Positions 35,599 to 43,738 of a stretch of 64,000 nt of DNA are shown piece after piece. Each line of letters opens with the position of its first letter. Position 1 is the stretch's first letter. The notes under the pieces are model-generated. The model ran no database searches, was not told the origin of the DNA, and saw only the letters and a list, made by a program, of their open reading frames with translations. A program made the translations under genes and the position numbers. The stretch spans positions 1,860,001-1,924,000 of the forward strand of contig OZ241358.1 in the NCBI GenBank assembly GCA_965200465.1, written 5' to 3'. Source of the stretch: Azophilus sp965200465. GTDB taxonomy: Bacteria > Pseudomonadota > Gammaproteobacteria > Pseudomonadales > Azotimanducaceae.

Positions 35599-36275
35599 TA
35601 GCCCCCCTTAAAGTCCAGACGGTCGATGATGCGCGACAGCACGTCGCCGACGTAGCCGATGAACAGGGTGTCCATCTCTGCGGAGAAGCGCTGCGGGTCG
35701 CGGCTGCCAACGGCCAGGCAGCCTTCGCCGGCGGCCAGGTTCAGCGGCAGCAACAGGGCGCTGCCGTCCTGCCCATGCTGACCGGCGGGAAAGATCCGCT
35801 GCAGCTCGGCGTCGCGCAGGGGCAGGCACGCAGGGCGGGCGCCCTTAGCGAACGCGGCGGTGGGCAGGGCCGCCGAATGACCCATCAAATGGTCGAGGCG
35901 CAGATGCTCGCGCAGCAGGTGGCAACAAGCGAAGTCCGCGTCAAAGTCCACCAGCAGATGGGTGGCCAGCACCTCGTTCAGCTCATGCCAGCCGGACACC
36001 TCCAGCAGCGCCAAGGTCAGTGAGCGCACCTTGGCGAACAGCTCGTCGTTGGCGCGGGCGTTTCCCAGCAGTTCGTTCAACTGGCGGCGCAGCAGAATAT
36101 TGCGTTCGCGCAGCACCTGCACTTGGCGTTCTATGAGGGAAACGGCGCCGCCGGACTCATGGGACAGGTCCAGTTCGGAGAGCAGGCCCGGATGGTCCTT
36201 GAAAAGGTCCGGATGGTTCCTTAGGTAGGCAAGGGCCTGCCGCTCGGAGATCTCCTTCGGCTTCGACTTGGTCAC
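35598..36275 (-). CDS. DUF484 family protein
   Basis: A 225-residue protein with a GAF-like fold in its C-terminal two thirds and a coiled-coil helix at about 40-65, matching DUF484 (YigA) proteins that sit between dapF and xerC in gammaproteobacteria. No catalytic residues are evident and the function is unknown. The GTG start overlaps the dapF stop by four bases (GTGA) and its stop overlaps the xerC ATG, so the whole cluster is compact. Confidence 0.9.
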   Translation of the reverse strand: MTKSKPKEISERQALAYLRNHPDLFKDHPGLLSELDLSHESGGAVSLIERQVQVLRERNILLRRQLNELLGNARANDELFAKVRSLTLALLEVSGWHELNEVLATHLLVDFDADFACCHLLREHLRLDHLMGHSAALPTAAFAKGARPACLPLRDAELQRIFPAGQHGQDGSALLLPLNLAAGEGCLAVGSRDPQRFSAEMDTLFIGYVGDVLSRIIDRLDFKGG

Positions 36276-37216
36276 GCTTCGAGTTCGCCCTCATAGGCCA
36301 GTGCGGCGGCACCGGTCATTTTAACGGGCGCCCCGGCACCTTGCCATTGCACAAGCACCTCGCCGCCGGGCAGCGACACCTGCACCGACGCACTGAGCCG
36401 GCCCTGCAGGCGGCCGGCCACCACGGCGGCGCAGGCGCCCGTGCCGCAGGCGCGGGTTTCACCGACGCCGCGCTCATGCACCCGCAGCCGAACGCTGCTG
36501 GGGGTGACGACTTGGCAGAAGCCGATGTTGGCCCCTTTAGGGAAGCAGGCGTGGCGGCTAAGCTCGCCACCAATGGTGCGCACTGGCGCATCGGAGACGT
36601 CCTCCACAAAGAGGACGCCATGCGGGTTGCCCAAGGAAATCGGCATAAGCTCCACCGTGCCGACGCTCGTTTGCACGGCTTGCACGGCGGCCGCCGCGGC
36701 GTTGACGTCGGCGGGAGCGAAGGGCACGTCCGCAAAGTCCGTGGCCGGCGGCCCGAACTCCACTTCCACATCCTCCCCCACCAGCGTTGCCTGCACCCGC
36801 CTTTGCCCCGTTGCAAGATGCAGGCGGGGCTTGAAGCTCAGCTGCCGATGATGCACGAACCGAACGATGCAGCGAACGCCGTTGCCGCACTGCTCCGCCG
36901 GACTGCCGTCGGCGTTGAATATGCGGTAGTCGAAGTCCACCTCCGGCGCCTTCGGCGGCTCGACTGTCAAGGCTTGGTCGAAGCCGACGCCGGTCCGGCG
37001 GTCCGACCAGCGCCGAATGTGGCTGGGCGTTATGCGCATCTCCTGGGTCACCAAGTCGATGACCATGAAGTCGTTGCCAAGGCCGTGCATCTTGGCGAAG
37101 CGCAGCCGCGGCTCCTCAGCCGGCCGGGATTCGCCCGCCGCAGGCCGCAAAGGCCGCGGCGCCGCGGAACCGGCGCGACGGAAGCGCCGCCCACGCCGCC
37201 GGCGGCTCCTAGCCAT
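36272..37216 (-). CDS. dapF: diaminopimelate epimerase
   Basis: Converts LL- to meso-diaminopimelate for lysine and peptidoglycan. Both catalytic cysteines are visible, in AEQCGNGVRC and in RACGTGACA, and the family start KMHGLGNDF is present. The ATG at 37216 overlaps the end of lysA by eight bases and gives a 314-residue protein with an Arg-rich 35-residue leader absent from most homologues; a TTG at about 37150 is an alternative. Confidence 0.93.
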   Translation of the reverse strand: MARSRRRRGRRFRRAGSAAPRPLRPAAGESRPAEEPRLRFAKMHGLGNDFMVIDLVTQEMRITPSHIRRWSDRRTGVGFDQALTVEPPKAPEVDFDYRIFNADGSPAEQCGNGVRCIVRFVHHRQLSFKPRLHLATGQRRVQATLVGEDVEVEFGPPATDFADVPFAPADVNAAAAAVQAVQTSVGTVELMPISLGNPHGVLFVEDVSDAPVRTIGGELSRHACFPKGANIGFCQVVTPSSVRLRVHERGVGETRACGTGACAAVVAGRLQGRLSASVQVSLPGGEVLVQWQGAGAPVKMTGAAALAYEGELEA

Positions 37217-38480
37217 CGGCTGCAAGGCGCTCCAGCGCCAACTGATCGTTGATGTGCTCCCGCCGGCGCACCGTCCGGAAGCCGTCCCCTTGCACCAGCA
37301 CTTCCGCCGGCCGGCCGCGGGAGTTGTAGTTGGAGCTTTGCGCCATGCCGTATGCGCCGGCGGCGCCGATTGCCAAGAGGTCTCCGGGAGACAGCGCCAG
37401 CCGCCGCCGCAACGCCAAAAAATCCCCGCTTTCGCAAACCGGGCCGACGATGTTCCAAGAGGCGAGCGCAGCGTTCGCATCAGCCGGCTGGACCCTGTCC
37501 ACAGGATGCCATGCTTGATAGAGGGCTGGCCTGAGCAGATCGTTCATGGCGGCATCGACCACCGCGAAATGCGGCTGCCCGGCTTCCCGAGCCGGCTTGA
37601 GATATTCGATTCGGGTCAGCAGGACGCCGGCGCCGGCGGTCAGAAAGCGCCCCGGCTCGATGACCAGCGTTCGCGGCCCCGTCTTGGCAAGATCAAGCCG
37701 CCGCTTCGCCGCCGCCGCCAGTTGCGCCGGGTCCAAGGGCGTCTCGTCCTTGTAGGTCACGCCGAAGCCGCCGCCGATGTCGATGTGGTCCAGCTTCAGT
37801 CCCCGTGTCCCTAGGTCGTCCGCCAAGCCGAGCAAGCAGTCCAAGGCTTCAAGATAGGGTGCCGCCTGCTCGATTTGCGAGCCGATGTGGCAGGCGAGCC
37901 CGCGGGGCTGCAACTGCGGGTGCTGCTGGGCGCGCAGCATCAGGGTTCGGGCCTCCGCCACGCCCACGCCGAACTTGCTTTCCTGCAAACCCGTGGCGAT
38001 GTAGGGATGGGTCTTGGCGTCCACCTGCGGGTTCACCCGCACGGCCAGCACCGCGGTGCGGCCCAACAGAGCCGCCTGGTTGGCCAGCCGCTCAAGCTCC
38101 GCCGCGCTTTCCACGTTGAAGCAGCCAACGCCGCACTTCAAGGCTAGGTCGATTTCCGCCACGGACTTGCCAACGCCCGAGAAGACGACGGATTCCGGCG
38201 CGGCGCCTACGGCGACGACCCGTTGCAGCTCCCCCCCGGAGACGATGTCAAAGCCGGCGCCCAGATCCTTCATCAGGCGCAGAACGCCCAAGTTCGAGTT
38301 GGCCTTGACCGCATAGCAGATGCGCACGGGAACTTCCGCAAAGGCCCGTTGCAGTTGCCGATAGCGATCGGCGATGGCGTCGCCCAAGTACACATAGGTG
38401 GGCGTGCCCACGGACTCCGCGACCTCAACCAAAGGAACGACGCCGGCGCAAAGCTGGCCGTCCTTAACGTGGAAGGTCAT
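37209..38480 (-). CDS. lysA: diaminopimelate decarboxylase
   Basis: Last step of lysine synthesis, a PLP enzyme of fold III. The 423-residue chain shows the PLP-lysine region CYAVKANSN, the HIGSQI loop, the GGGFGVTY phosphate-binding glycines and the C-terminal GPVCESGDFLA cysteine that completes the neighbouring subunit's active site. ATG 38480 is chosen. It is downstream of lptM and overlaps dapF. Confidence 0.96.
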   Translation of the reverse strand: MTFHVKDGQLCAGVVPLVEVAESVGTPTYVYLGDAIADRYRQLQRAFAEVPVRICYAVKANSNLGVLRLMKDLGAGFDIVSGGELQRVVAVGAAPESVVFSGVGKSVAEIDLALKCGVGCFNVESAAELERLANQAALLGRTAVLAVRVNPQVDAKTHPYIATGLQESKFGVGVAEARTLMLRAQQHPQLQPRGLACHIGSQIEQAAPYLEALDCLLGLADDLGTRGLKLDHIDIGGGFGVTYKDETPLDPAQLAAAAKRRLDLAKTGPRTLVIEPGRFLTAGAGVLLTRIEYLKPAREAGQPHFAVVDAAMNDLLRPALYQAWHPVDRVQPADANAALASWNIVGPVCESGDFLALRRRLALSPGDLLAIGAAGAYGMAQSSNYNSRGRPAEVLVQGDGFRTVRRREHINDQLALERLAADG

Positions 38481-38565
38481 GTCGGCCGCCAGGATCGTCG
38501 GTTGTTGGCGAACGTGCTGGATTGCACCCGCCTCTGGGCGCTTGCTCCCGAAGGCATGACGCCGC

Positions 38566-38718
38566 TCATGGCCGCGGCAAGGTTGCCGGGCCGCCGCCGC
38601 CCGCCGCCGCATTCGCGCCGGCGGCGCCTTCAGGCCCATCCTCCGGCAGATGCAGCGGCCCCTTCTGCCCGCAAGTGGCGACCGAGGAGATCAACAACGC
38701 CAACAAAATCCAACGCAT
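38566..38718 (-). CDS. lptM: LPS-assembly lipoprotein LptM (YifL)
   Basis: A 50-residue lipoprotein. After the N-terminal hydrophobic helix the lipobox cysteine is followed by GQKGPLHLP, the hallmark of LptM, which helps oxidise and mature the LptD translocon in E. coli. The tail is Gly/Ala-rich and probably disordered. It heads the lptM-lysA-dapF cluster as in E. coli and Pseudomonas. Small size makes it easy to miss. Confidence 0.92.
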   Translation of the reverse strand: MRWILLALLISSVATCGQKGPLHLPEDGPEGAAGANAAAGGGGPATLPRP

Positions 38719-39163
38719 GCTAGGGGCGCCCGCAGCCAATGAACGGCTGACTGTAATCGTCCACCGCCCCCTCGCGCAAGTGATCGCCGGGCCGCCAACG
38801 AGGCGTTCAACGCCCATTTACATCCAATGCAATCCGCAGCTTGGCGTTTATGCGTTCATCAGTTCGGTCGCGCATCCGTCGTCGTTTCCTTCCGGCTCGC
38901 TCACCTGAACCACTTCCCAAGGGCCGGCCATGCCCATCAGCCTAGCCAGCCAATCCTGCGCACAAAACCGAAATCGTCCGCCGCGAGTGGCGCTCCGTCA
39001 TGCGCCGAGCCGGCGTCAGCGACGAATTAAAACTCGGCTAAAATAGGGTCCTGGCAGCCACGGTTTTTGCCAATTGATGCCTGAAGGGCAACACCAAGCG
39101 GCGGCTTGGCGGGTTAAAATGCGGCAGCCAGGCCCCACCCAATGGGCCGTCAGGAGGGCCAAC
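38719..39163. other. gene-free boundary between core cluster and accessory operon
   Basis: No gene is seen in 445 bases. Two TAAAAT hexamers (39039-39044 and 39115-39120) are possible -10 elements for the accessory operon, but neither has a good -35. A short plus-strand stretch ending near 39042 reads EWRSVMRRAGVSDELKLG, faintly like the region before the LRHT motif of tyrosine recombinases, too short to call. The AT content rises towards the right. Confidence 0.5.
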
Positions 39164-39565
39164 GTGTTTATTGAGAACTTGACCGATGGCGAGAAAGCCG
39201 CCTTTCTTGGCCTCGCCAAGTTACTGATTGAGGCTGACGAGGTTCTCTCCCCCAAGGAAACGCAATTGCTCTCGTCGCTATCCGATGCCGCCGGGGTTGA
39301 TGCCGTTTCAGGCTCGCTGAAGGAACTTGCCGGCGCGTTTCAAACCCGCCAATCCAAGGCGTCGGCAATGCTCGAAATGATGGGCCTCGGTCTTGCGGAC
39401 GGCGAGTATCATCCAGCTGAGGCTGCTTTGATGGCTGAGTTTTCCAATGCCTTGGGCTTCACGGAAGATGAACTTCTCTGGATGGAAAGTTGGATTGTCC
39501 GACAAGTCTCCCTTGTGGAGGAGGCGGCGAACTTTATGAGCCAAACAGGCAAGGGGGAACTGTAA
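39164..39565 (+). CDS. TerB-like protein, first gene of accessory operon
   Basis: A 133-residue all-helical protein of the TerB/DjlA type. Two pseudo-repeated acidic motifs, ADEVLSPKE near residue 23 and ADGEYHPAE near residue 76, match the metal-binding pattern of TerB. TerB domains occur in tellurite/stress loci and in some anti-phage systems, where sensing at the membrane has been proposed. GTG 39164 is supported by AGGAGG seven bases upstream. Its stop overlaps the next ATG (TAATG). It starts a four-gene unit in which every junction overlaps. Confidence 0.78.
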   Translation: MFIENLTDGEKAAFLGLAKLLIEADEVLSPKETQLLSSLSDAAGVDAVSGSLKELAGAFQTRQSKASAMLEMMGLGLADGEYHPAEAALMAEFSNALGFTEDELLWMESWIVRQVSLVEEAANFMSQTGKGEL

Positions 39566-40596
39566 TGCCTCTCCCTTTATTGCTTGGTGGGGTAGCTCTT
39601 GTCGCCGGACTATTCGGGACTAAGAAAGGTCTTGATGCCCACTCCGACAGCAAAGAGACTAAGGATCTCAACCAGAAGGCTACAAAAAAGTTTGACAGGG
39701 CAAAGAAGAACCTAGAACAGGCTAAAGACAGCTGCTCCAAGGCTTTGGAATCGCTCGGCCAACTCAAGTGCGAGGTCTGGCACCGACAGTTCGGACGGCT
39801 CGTCTCTCTATTTGAACAACTACGCAACATTGAGTTTGTTGATTCCTATAAGGTCGATCGGTTAGGAGCTAAAGCATTTTCTGAAGACGAATTGGCACAG
39901 ATGGTGGAGATGTCCAACCTTGCTGGCGAAGTCATTACAGGGGGTGTCAAGGCCGCCGGAGCTGGTGCGCTTGTAGGGGTCGCCAGCTATGGTGCGGTTG
40001 GGATGCTTGGAAGTGCTTCCACCGGCACAGCCATTGCGTCACTCGGCGGCGCGGCGGCGACAAATGCCACCCTTGCTTGGTTCGGTGGCGGAGCCGTTTC
40101 AGCTGGGGGACTAGGCGTCGCTGGTGGAACGGCTGTGTTGGGTGGCCTAGTTGCCGGCCCAGTGTTGGCTGTCGGCGGAATGGCCCTAGCCGCCAAAGCT
40201 AGGAAAAATTTGGCGGAGGCACGGTCCAATTTCGCCAAGGCCCAAAAAGCGGCAAGCGAAATGAAGGCTGCCACCACTGTGGTCAACGGCATTCGCAGAG
40301 TGGCGGAGCAATTCCAAGATGTCATTATGGGACTAGATGAACGGTTCACGCCCATATTGGACGGCTTAGATGCGCTGATTACGAAGAGACGGAGGCGGAG
40401 GGTGCGCATTAACTTCGCAAAGCTATCGGAAGCGGAACAGAGAGCAGTCCACTTCGCCTATGTGTTTGCGCAAACCCTTAAGATTGTGCTTGAAACCCCG
40501 CTGCTAACGCAGGAAGGAGCACTTTCCCAAGACTGCCCGCAGGCACTGAAGACTGGCCGGCTGCTAATTAGCCAAGGTGACGCAGATGCGGCGTAG
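39565..40596 (+). CDS. coiled-coil and glycine-zipper membrane-active protein, accessory operon
   Basis: A 343-residue protein of unknown function. Order of parts: a short N-terminal hydrophobic segment (1-18), a Lys/Glu-rich coiled coil (about 25-65), a mixed domain, a long Gly/Ala-rich hydrophobic block at about 113-215 resembling glycine zippers that insert in membranes, another coiled coil (about 210-240) and an Arg-rich patch before a helical C-terminus. Such architecture suits a membrane-perturbing or pore-forming component. It overlaps both neighbours. No known enzyme motif was found. Confidence 0.65.
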   Translation: MPLPLLLGGVALVAGLFGTKKGLDAHSDSKETKDLNQKATKKFDRAKKNLEQAKDSCSKALESLGQLKCEVWHRQFGRLVSLFEQLRNIEFVDSYKVDRLGAKAFSEDELAQMVEMSNLAGEVITGGVKAAGAGALVGVASYGAVGMLGSASTGTAIASLGGAAATNATLAWFGGGAVSAGGLGVAGGTAVLGGLVAGPVLAVGGMALAAKARKNLAEARSNFAKAQKAASEMKAATTVVNGIRRVAEQFQDVIMGLDERFTPILDGLDALITKRRRRRVRINFAKLSEAEQRAVHFAYVFAQTLKIVLETPLLTQEGALSQDCPQALKTGRLLISQGDADAA

Positions 40597-41917
40597 CAAG
40601 AAAACCACGGATTTTACTGCAGGCCTCGTTGGTGCTCAATGCACATCCTTAGATGCCGCAGCATCCGATGCCATGCGCGAGGGCATGGACAAGTTCCAGC
40701 AAGCAGCCAAGTCTAATTTAGACAACAGTAAGTTGAAGGGTAAACTCTTTGAGTATATCGAAGCAGCAAAATTCAATACTGATGCCGCCAGCAAAGGGGC
40801 TGGTGTGAAGGCTCATGTAATGGCAGCGGAAGGGCAACATAAAACAAAACACGACATAGAATTTCGCAAATCCGGCAAAATCGTGGGAAAAGCACAACTG
40901 AAGGCGCATAAAAACCCTACCGATGCGAAAAGAGCTTTGCAGGATAGGCAGTATGACGGCATGAAGAAACAAACGGTGAAGGACCATGAAATGAAGATTT
41001 CTGATGCCAGTGGTGAAATGAAGCAAGGAGAGGTTTCATCAGGAGGAACTACACATAATGAATTGATGTGTGCCACTAATGGCCCAAAGGCTTACGCCGC
41101 CCGGAAAGAGTTGGGGCAAGTCTTAGACGAAGCCTCTAGCGCTGGCAAGGCCGCTGCTGCCGCTGGCGCAATAATGGGAGGATCAATGTCGGCCATCAGA
41201 AATCTATATGCTTATTCCAAGGGCCACAAGGACGGCGAACAGGCAGCATTGGACATAGCTAGGGATACAGGGGAATCTGCTGCTCGGAGTGGTGCGGCTG
41301 GCAGTCTCGGCGCGGTAATTCGACACGTTGGAAGTAAGGCGGGCATTAAAGCGCTAACTAAATCCAACATTGCAACTGCCGTGGCTTCGGGAATCATAGA
41401 TGCTGGCGCTACTGTTCTTAAATTTGCTAAAGGCGAGATCTCCGCCGAAGATACCGCTCTACGCCTTGGAGATACTGGATGTGGCGCTCTGTCAGGCATA
41501 TATGGTGGCGCAGCGGCAGGCGCCATTTTTGGCCCGCCAGGAGCCATTGTCGGATCTATTGTTGGTTACATGCTGTCTACATCCGTGTACCAGTCCTGTA
41601 TAGCGATTTTGCAAGAAGCCCGTTTGACGGAAGAAGAAGCTGATCGAGTGGTTGCCTTGTGTGATGAGGCGGTTGGATCCATGGACGAACAAAGGAGCGA
41701 GTTCGAAGCGAAATTCGCCATTTATATGGAAGTCAGGCAAGCCACCTTCGACGGATATTTCAAAAAGGTAGATTCCGCTCTTGCTTCTAATGATCCAGAT
41801 AAGGCGGTCAGGGCGCTTAGTGGTCTTGCAAGGTCCTTTGGAAAGAAGTTCAAGTTCGCCGAGTTTGGAGAATTTCAGAAATTCATGATCGAATCCAAGG
41901 AGCCTTTAGAATTATGA
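40586..41917 (+). CDS. PD-(D/E)XK-like and glycine-zipper protein, accessory operon
   Basis: A 443-residue protein not assigned to a named family. Residues about 45-130 contain a pattern like a PD-(D/E)XK nuclease core: E59 in YIEAAKFN, D90 and E92 in KHDIEF, then Q104-L-K106 in KAQLKAH. Residues about 185-340 are Gly/Ala/Ile-rich with two long hydrophobic blocks (glycine zipper), and the C-terminus is helical. The combination suggests a nuclease or nucleic-acid-binding head on a membrane-inserting body; this is inference from pattern. ATG 40586 (AAGG eight bases upstream) is preferred to GTG 40577. Its stop overlaps the glycosylase ATG. Confidence 0.6.
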   Translation: MRRSKKTTDFTAGLVGAQCTSLDAAASDAMREGMDKFQQAAKSNLDNSKLKGKLFEYIEAAKFNTDAASKGAGVKAHVMAAEGQHKTKHDIEFRKSGKIVGKAQLKAHKNPTDAKRALQDRQYDGMKKQTVKDHEMKISDASGEMKQGEVSSGGTTHNELMCATNGPKAYAARKELGQVLDEASSAGKAAAAAGAIMGGSMSAIRNLYAYSKGHKDGEQAALDIARDTGESAARSGAAGSLGAVIRHVGSKAGIKALTKSNIATAVASGIIDAGATVLKFAKGEISAEDTALRLGDTGCGALSGIYGGAAAGAIFGPPGAIVGSIVGYMLSTSVYQSCIAILQEARLTEEEADRVVALCDEAVGSMDEQRSEFEAKFAIYMEVRQATFDGYFKKVDSALASNDPDKAVRALSGLARSFGKKFKFAEFGEFQKFMIESKEPLEL

Positions 41918-42672
41918 CTGGATTGAATTTAGAAAACGTTCTGACACCATGTCACTTTCGAAGCGGTGCCGGTAAGCGTACTTGGCTGCCTCATCTTAGG
42001 GAAGAATTTGGCAAGCCATATGTTCGGCATTTACGCAAGTTTCTAAGGTTGGAGAGAAAGGCAAAGGATGCACACGAGAGTTGGGGAGACATTTTCCCGA
42101 AGCCCGAACAGGTATTTGCTGCGCTGGAGGAAACTCCTTTGCAATGCGTAAAGGCTGTTATTATTGGCCAAGACCCTTATCACAATGGGCAGGCGGACGG
42201 ATTGGCTTTTTCTATGTGGCAACCCCCTAAGGGAAATAACTCATTAAAGAGAATATTAGAGGCGGTGCGCGCCACCGAAGGCATGAATGTCGATGATGAT
42301 GTGCATAACCTTAAGCCGTGGGCGAAAGAGGGTGTTCTATTACTAAACACCGTGCTTACTGTGCGAGAGGACATGGCGAAGTCTCATTACGGTCATGGAT
42401 GGGAGATATTTACGGATAAGATTATTGAAATAGTTAGTACGAATAAGCAGAAGAATAAGCAGAAGGTTGTATTCTTTTTGTGGGGTGATGAGGCGAAGGA
42501 AAAGGCACAGATGATATGCCCGCGCCATAAGGTTTTTTGCGCACGCCATCCTTCGGTTTATGGTAACAAAGACCAAGAGAAAAGGTTTGTAAATAAGGTC
42601 AAAGGAGATTTATTCAAAGCAAACCTTTTTCTTGGAGAAGATGGAGTTAATTGGTCTTTGTCTAAGCATTAG
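41914..42672 (+). CDS. divergent family-1 uracil-DNA glycosylase, accessory operon
   Basis: A 252-residue family-1-type uracil-DNA glycosylase. The catalytic set is intact: GQDPYH (D87), the phenylalanine of GLAFS, the asparagine of LLLNTVLTV and H212 of the HPS motif. The DNA-intercalation loop differs: HPSPLS of Ung is HPSVYGN here, so the inserting leucine is replaced by tyrosine. The gene is strongly AT-rich (bases 42421-42480 contain 17 G/C out of 60), unlike the surrounding genome. It overlaps the preceding stop as ATGA. A housekeeping Ung exists at 12277-12987, so this is a second, laterally acquired copy with a likely special substrate or partner. Confidence 0.88.
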   Translation: MTGLNLENVLTPCHFRSGAGKRTWLPHLREEFGKPYVRHLRKFLRLERKAKDAHESWGDIFPKPEQVFAALEETPLQCVKAVIIGQDPYHNGQADGLAFSMWQPPKGNNSLKRILEAVRATEGMNVDDDVHNLKPWAKEGVLLLNTVLTVREDMAKSHYGHGWEIFTDKIIEIVSTNKQKNKQKVVFFLWGDEAKEKAQMICPRHKVFCARHPSVYGNKDQEKRFVNKVKGDLFKANLFLGEDGVNWSLSKH

Positions 42673-43002
42673 ACGAATTCGACCGCATTAGTACCTAGGG
42701 ATATGAAAATATTGTGATGAGATCTTATGCATATTCATAGGCCGGTCCTTTTTGCGGGAGGCCATGATTGGAAACATAGGGGTGTCATGCTAATGTGTTG
42801 AAATTGGGAGCTCGCCACCAGAGCATGCTGAACGCATTCCCGTATGTTCCCATAAGCTGCACGAGCTTGGATGGCTGCTTGCTCGAACCGCGCTGAGGCA
42901 GGGGACCATTTCCGGCAGTGCTTGAATTCGCTGCTTCGGCGACGTGGGAGGCGGCGCGGGAGAACGCCTTGGACGACCTGACGCCTGTTCTCCATTGGCG
43001 TT
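42673..43002. other. gene-free 3' flank of accessory operon
   Basis: The first 100 bases are AT-rich and have no clear terminator hairpin. The remainder is G/C-rich with minus-strand open frames that match nothing recognised. It separates the operon from the convergent hicB fusion gene. Confidence 0.5.
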
Positions 43003-43734
43003 CTACAAGTCCAAGTATGCCGCCTTTAGGATGTCCGTCACATCGCGTACCTGCGGGGCGTCCCAGATCTCGTCAGTCAGCTGGAACCTGTGACTATTTG
43101 TATGAGGGACAAATTTGGACCTTTCTCGGATTTCGGCAATGGGGACTAGCGCAGCGCGTTGGATGCCGTAAGTTTCGTTGAACAGGACGGCGGCAAGGAA
43201 GTCGAACTGGTCAAGCCTTCTGATAGCCGAAAGCTGGCGCGATGAGCGGCCGTGCGTGGTCAGTCTCCTTCCTTTGATCTGATACCTTGTGCCGCTGTTG
43301 TCCGTGGCATCGAATCCTCTTTTCGAGTTTGCTTCGCGCTGCCAATCGAAAGCCCGACAGAACAGGTATTCTGCAAAGTCTCCCGTCGGCAGGTTTTCGC
43401 TCCGACAGATGCCGCGTGTACACAGTTCCCTCAGGATGTCGCCTATCAGAGAGAGTAGATGCCTGCTGGGCACAGTGGCGATGCCGCTGGTTGAGCACTC
43501 TTCGGGGCCGGAGTGAAGGTGGGTGGGAAAGGGCTGCTTCGGTGTTGCGCCGTCTTCCCTGCACCATGCCAAGTACTCATCAACGGATCGCTTGAACTCC
43601 CGTCGCAGTTCCTGCGCGTCCGTGCTCTCGAAGGTGGCAATCGGATACGAGCCGCAGTTCACCACACGCCCGTGCAGAACACCCGCGGAATCGTCGAACT
43701 CCACGGTTGCCACATAGCCTCTGTATTCCATCAT
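43003..43734 (-). CDS. hicB: HicB antitoxin fused to nuclease-like DUF6998-type domain
   Basis: A 243-residue fusion. Residues 1-69 are a HicB partial RNase-H fold (YRGYVATVEFDDSAGVLHG, later RREFKRSVDEYLAWC). Instead of the usual RHH or HTH DNA-binding tail, residues about 90-243 form a domain with E122 (GDFAEYLF), D142 (FDAT) and Q152-I-K154 (YQIKGRR), a PD-(D/E)XK-like arrangement similar to DUF6998 proteins. HicB neutralises HicA; the extra domain could cleave or bind nucleic acid. The start follows the hicA stop by four bases with GGAG-type sites. Confidence 0.78.
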   Translation of the reverse strand: MMEYRGYVATVEFDDSAGVLHGRVVNCGSYPIATFESTDAQELRREFKRSVDEYLAWCREDGATPKQPFPTHLHSGPEECSTSGIATVPSRHLLSLIGDILRELCTRGICRSENLPTGDFAEYLFCRAFDWQREANSKRGFDATDNSGTRYQIKGRRLTTHGRSSRQLSAIRRLDQFDFLAAVLFNETYGIQRAALVPIAEIRERSKFVPHTNSHRFQLTDEIWDAPQVRDVTDILKAAYLDL

Positions 43735-43738
43735 CCTC

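Noticed and set aside
38920..39042. Short plus-strand stretch resembling the region before the LRHT motif of tyrosine recombinases
   Set aside because: About 25 residues without any catalytic residue is too little to call an integrase scar at the left border of the island.
42735..42995. Minus-strand open frame after the accessory glycosylase
   Set aside because: No motif in any frame and biased residues only; probably chance.
43003..43734. Reading the hicB fusion as two separate genes
   Set aside because: The frame is continuous from the HicB part to the C-terminal domain with no internal start having a ribosome site, so a single fusion protein is the simpler reading.
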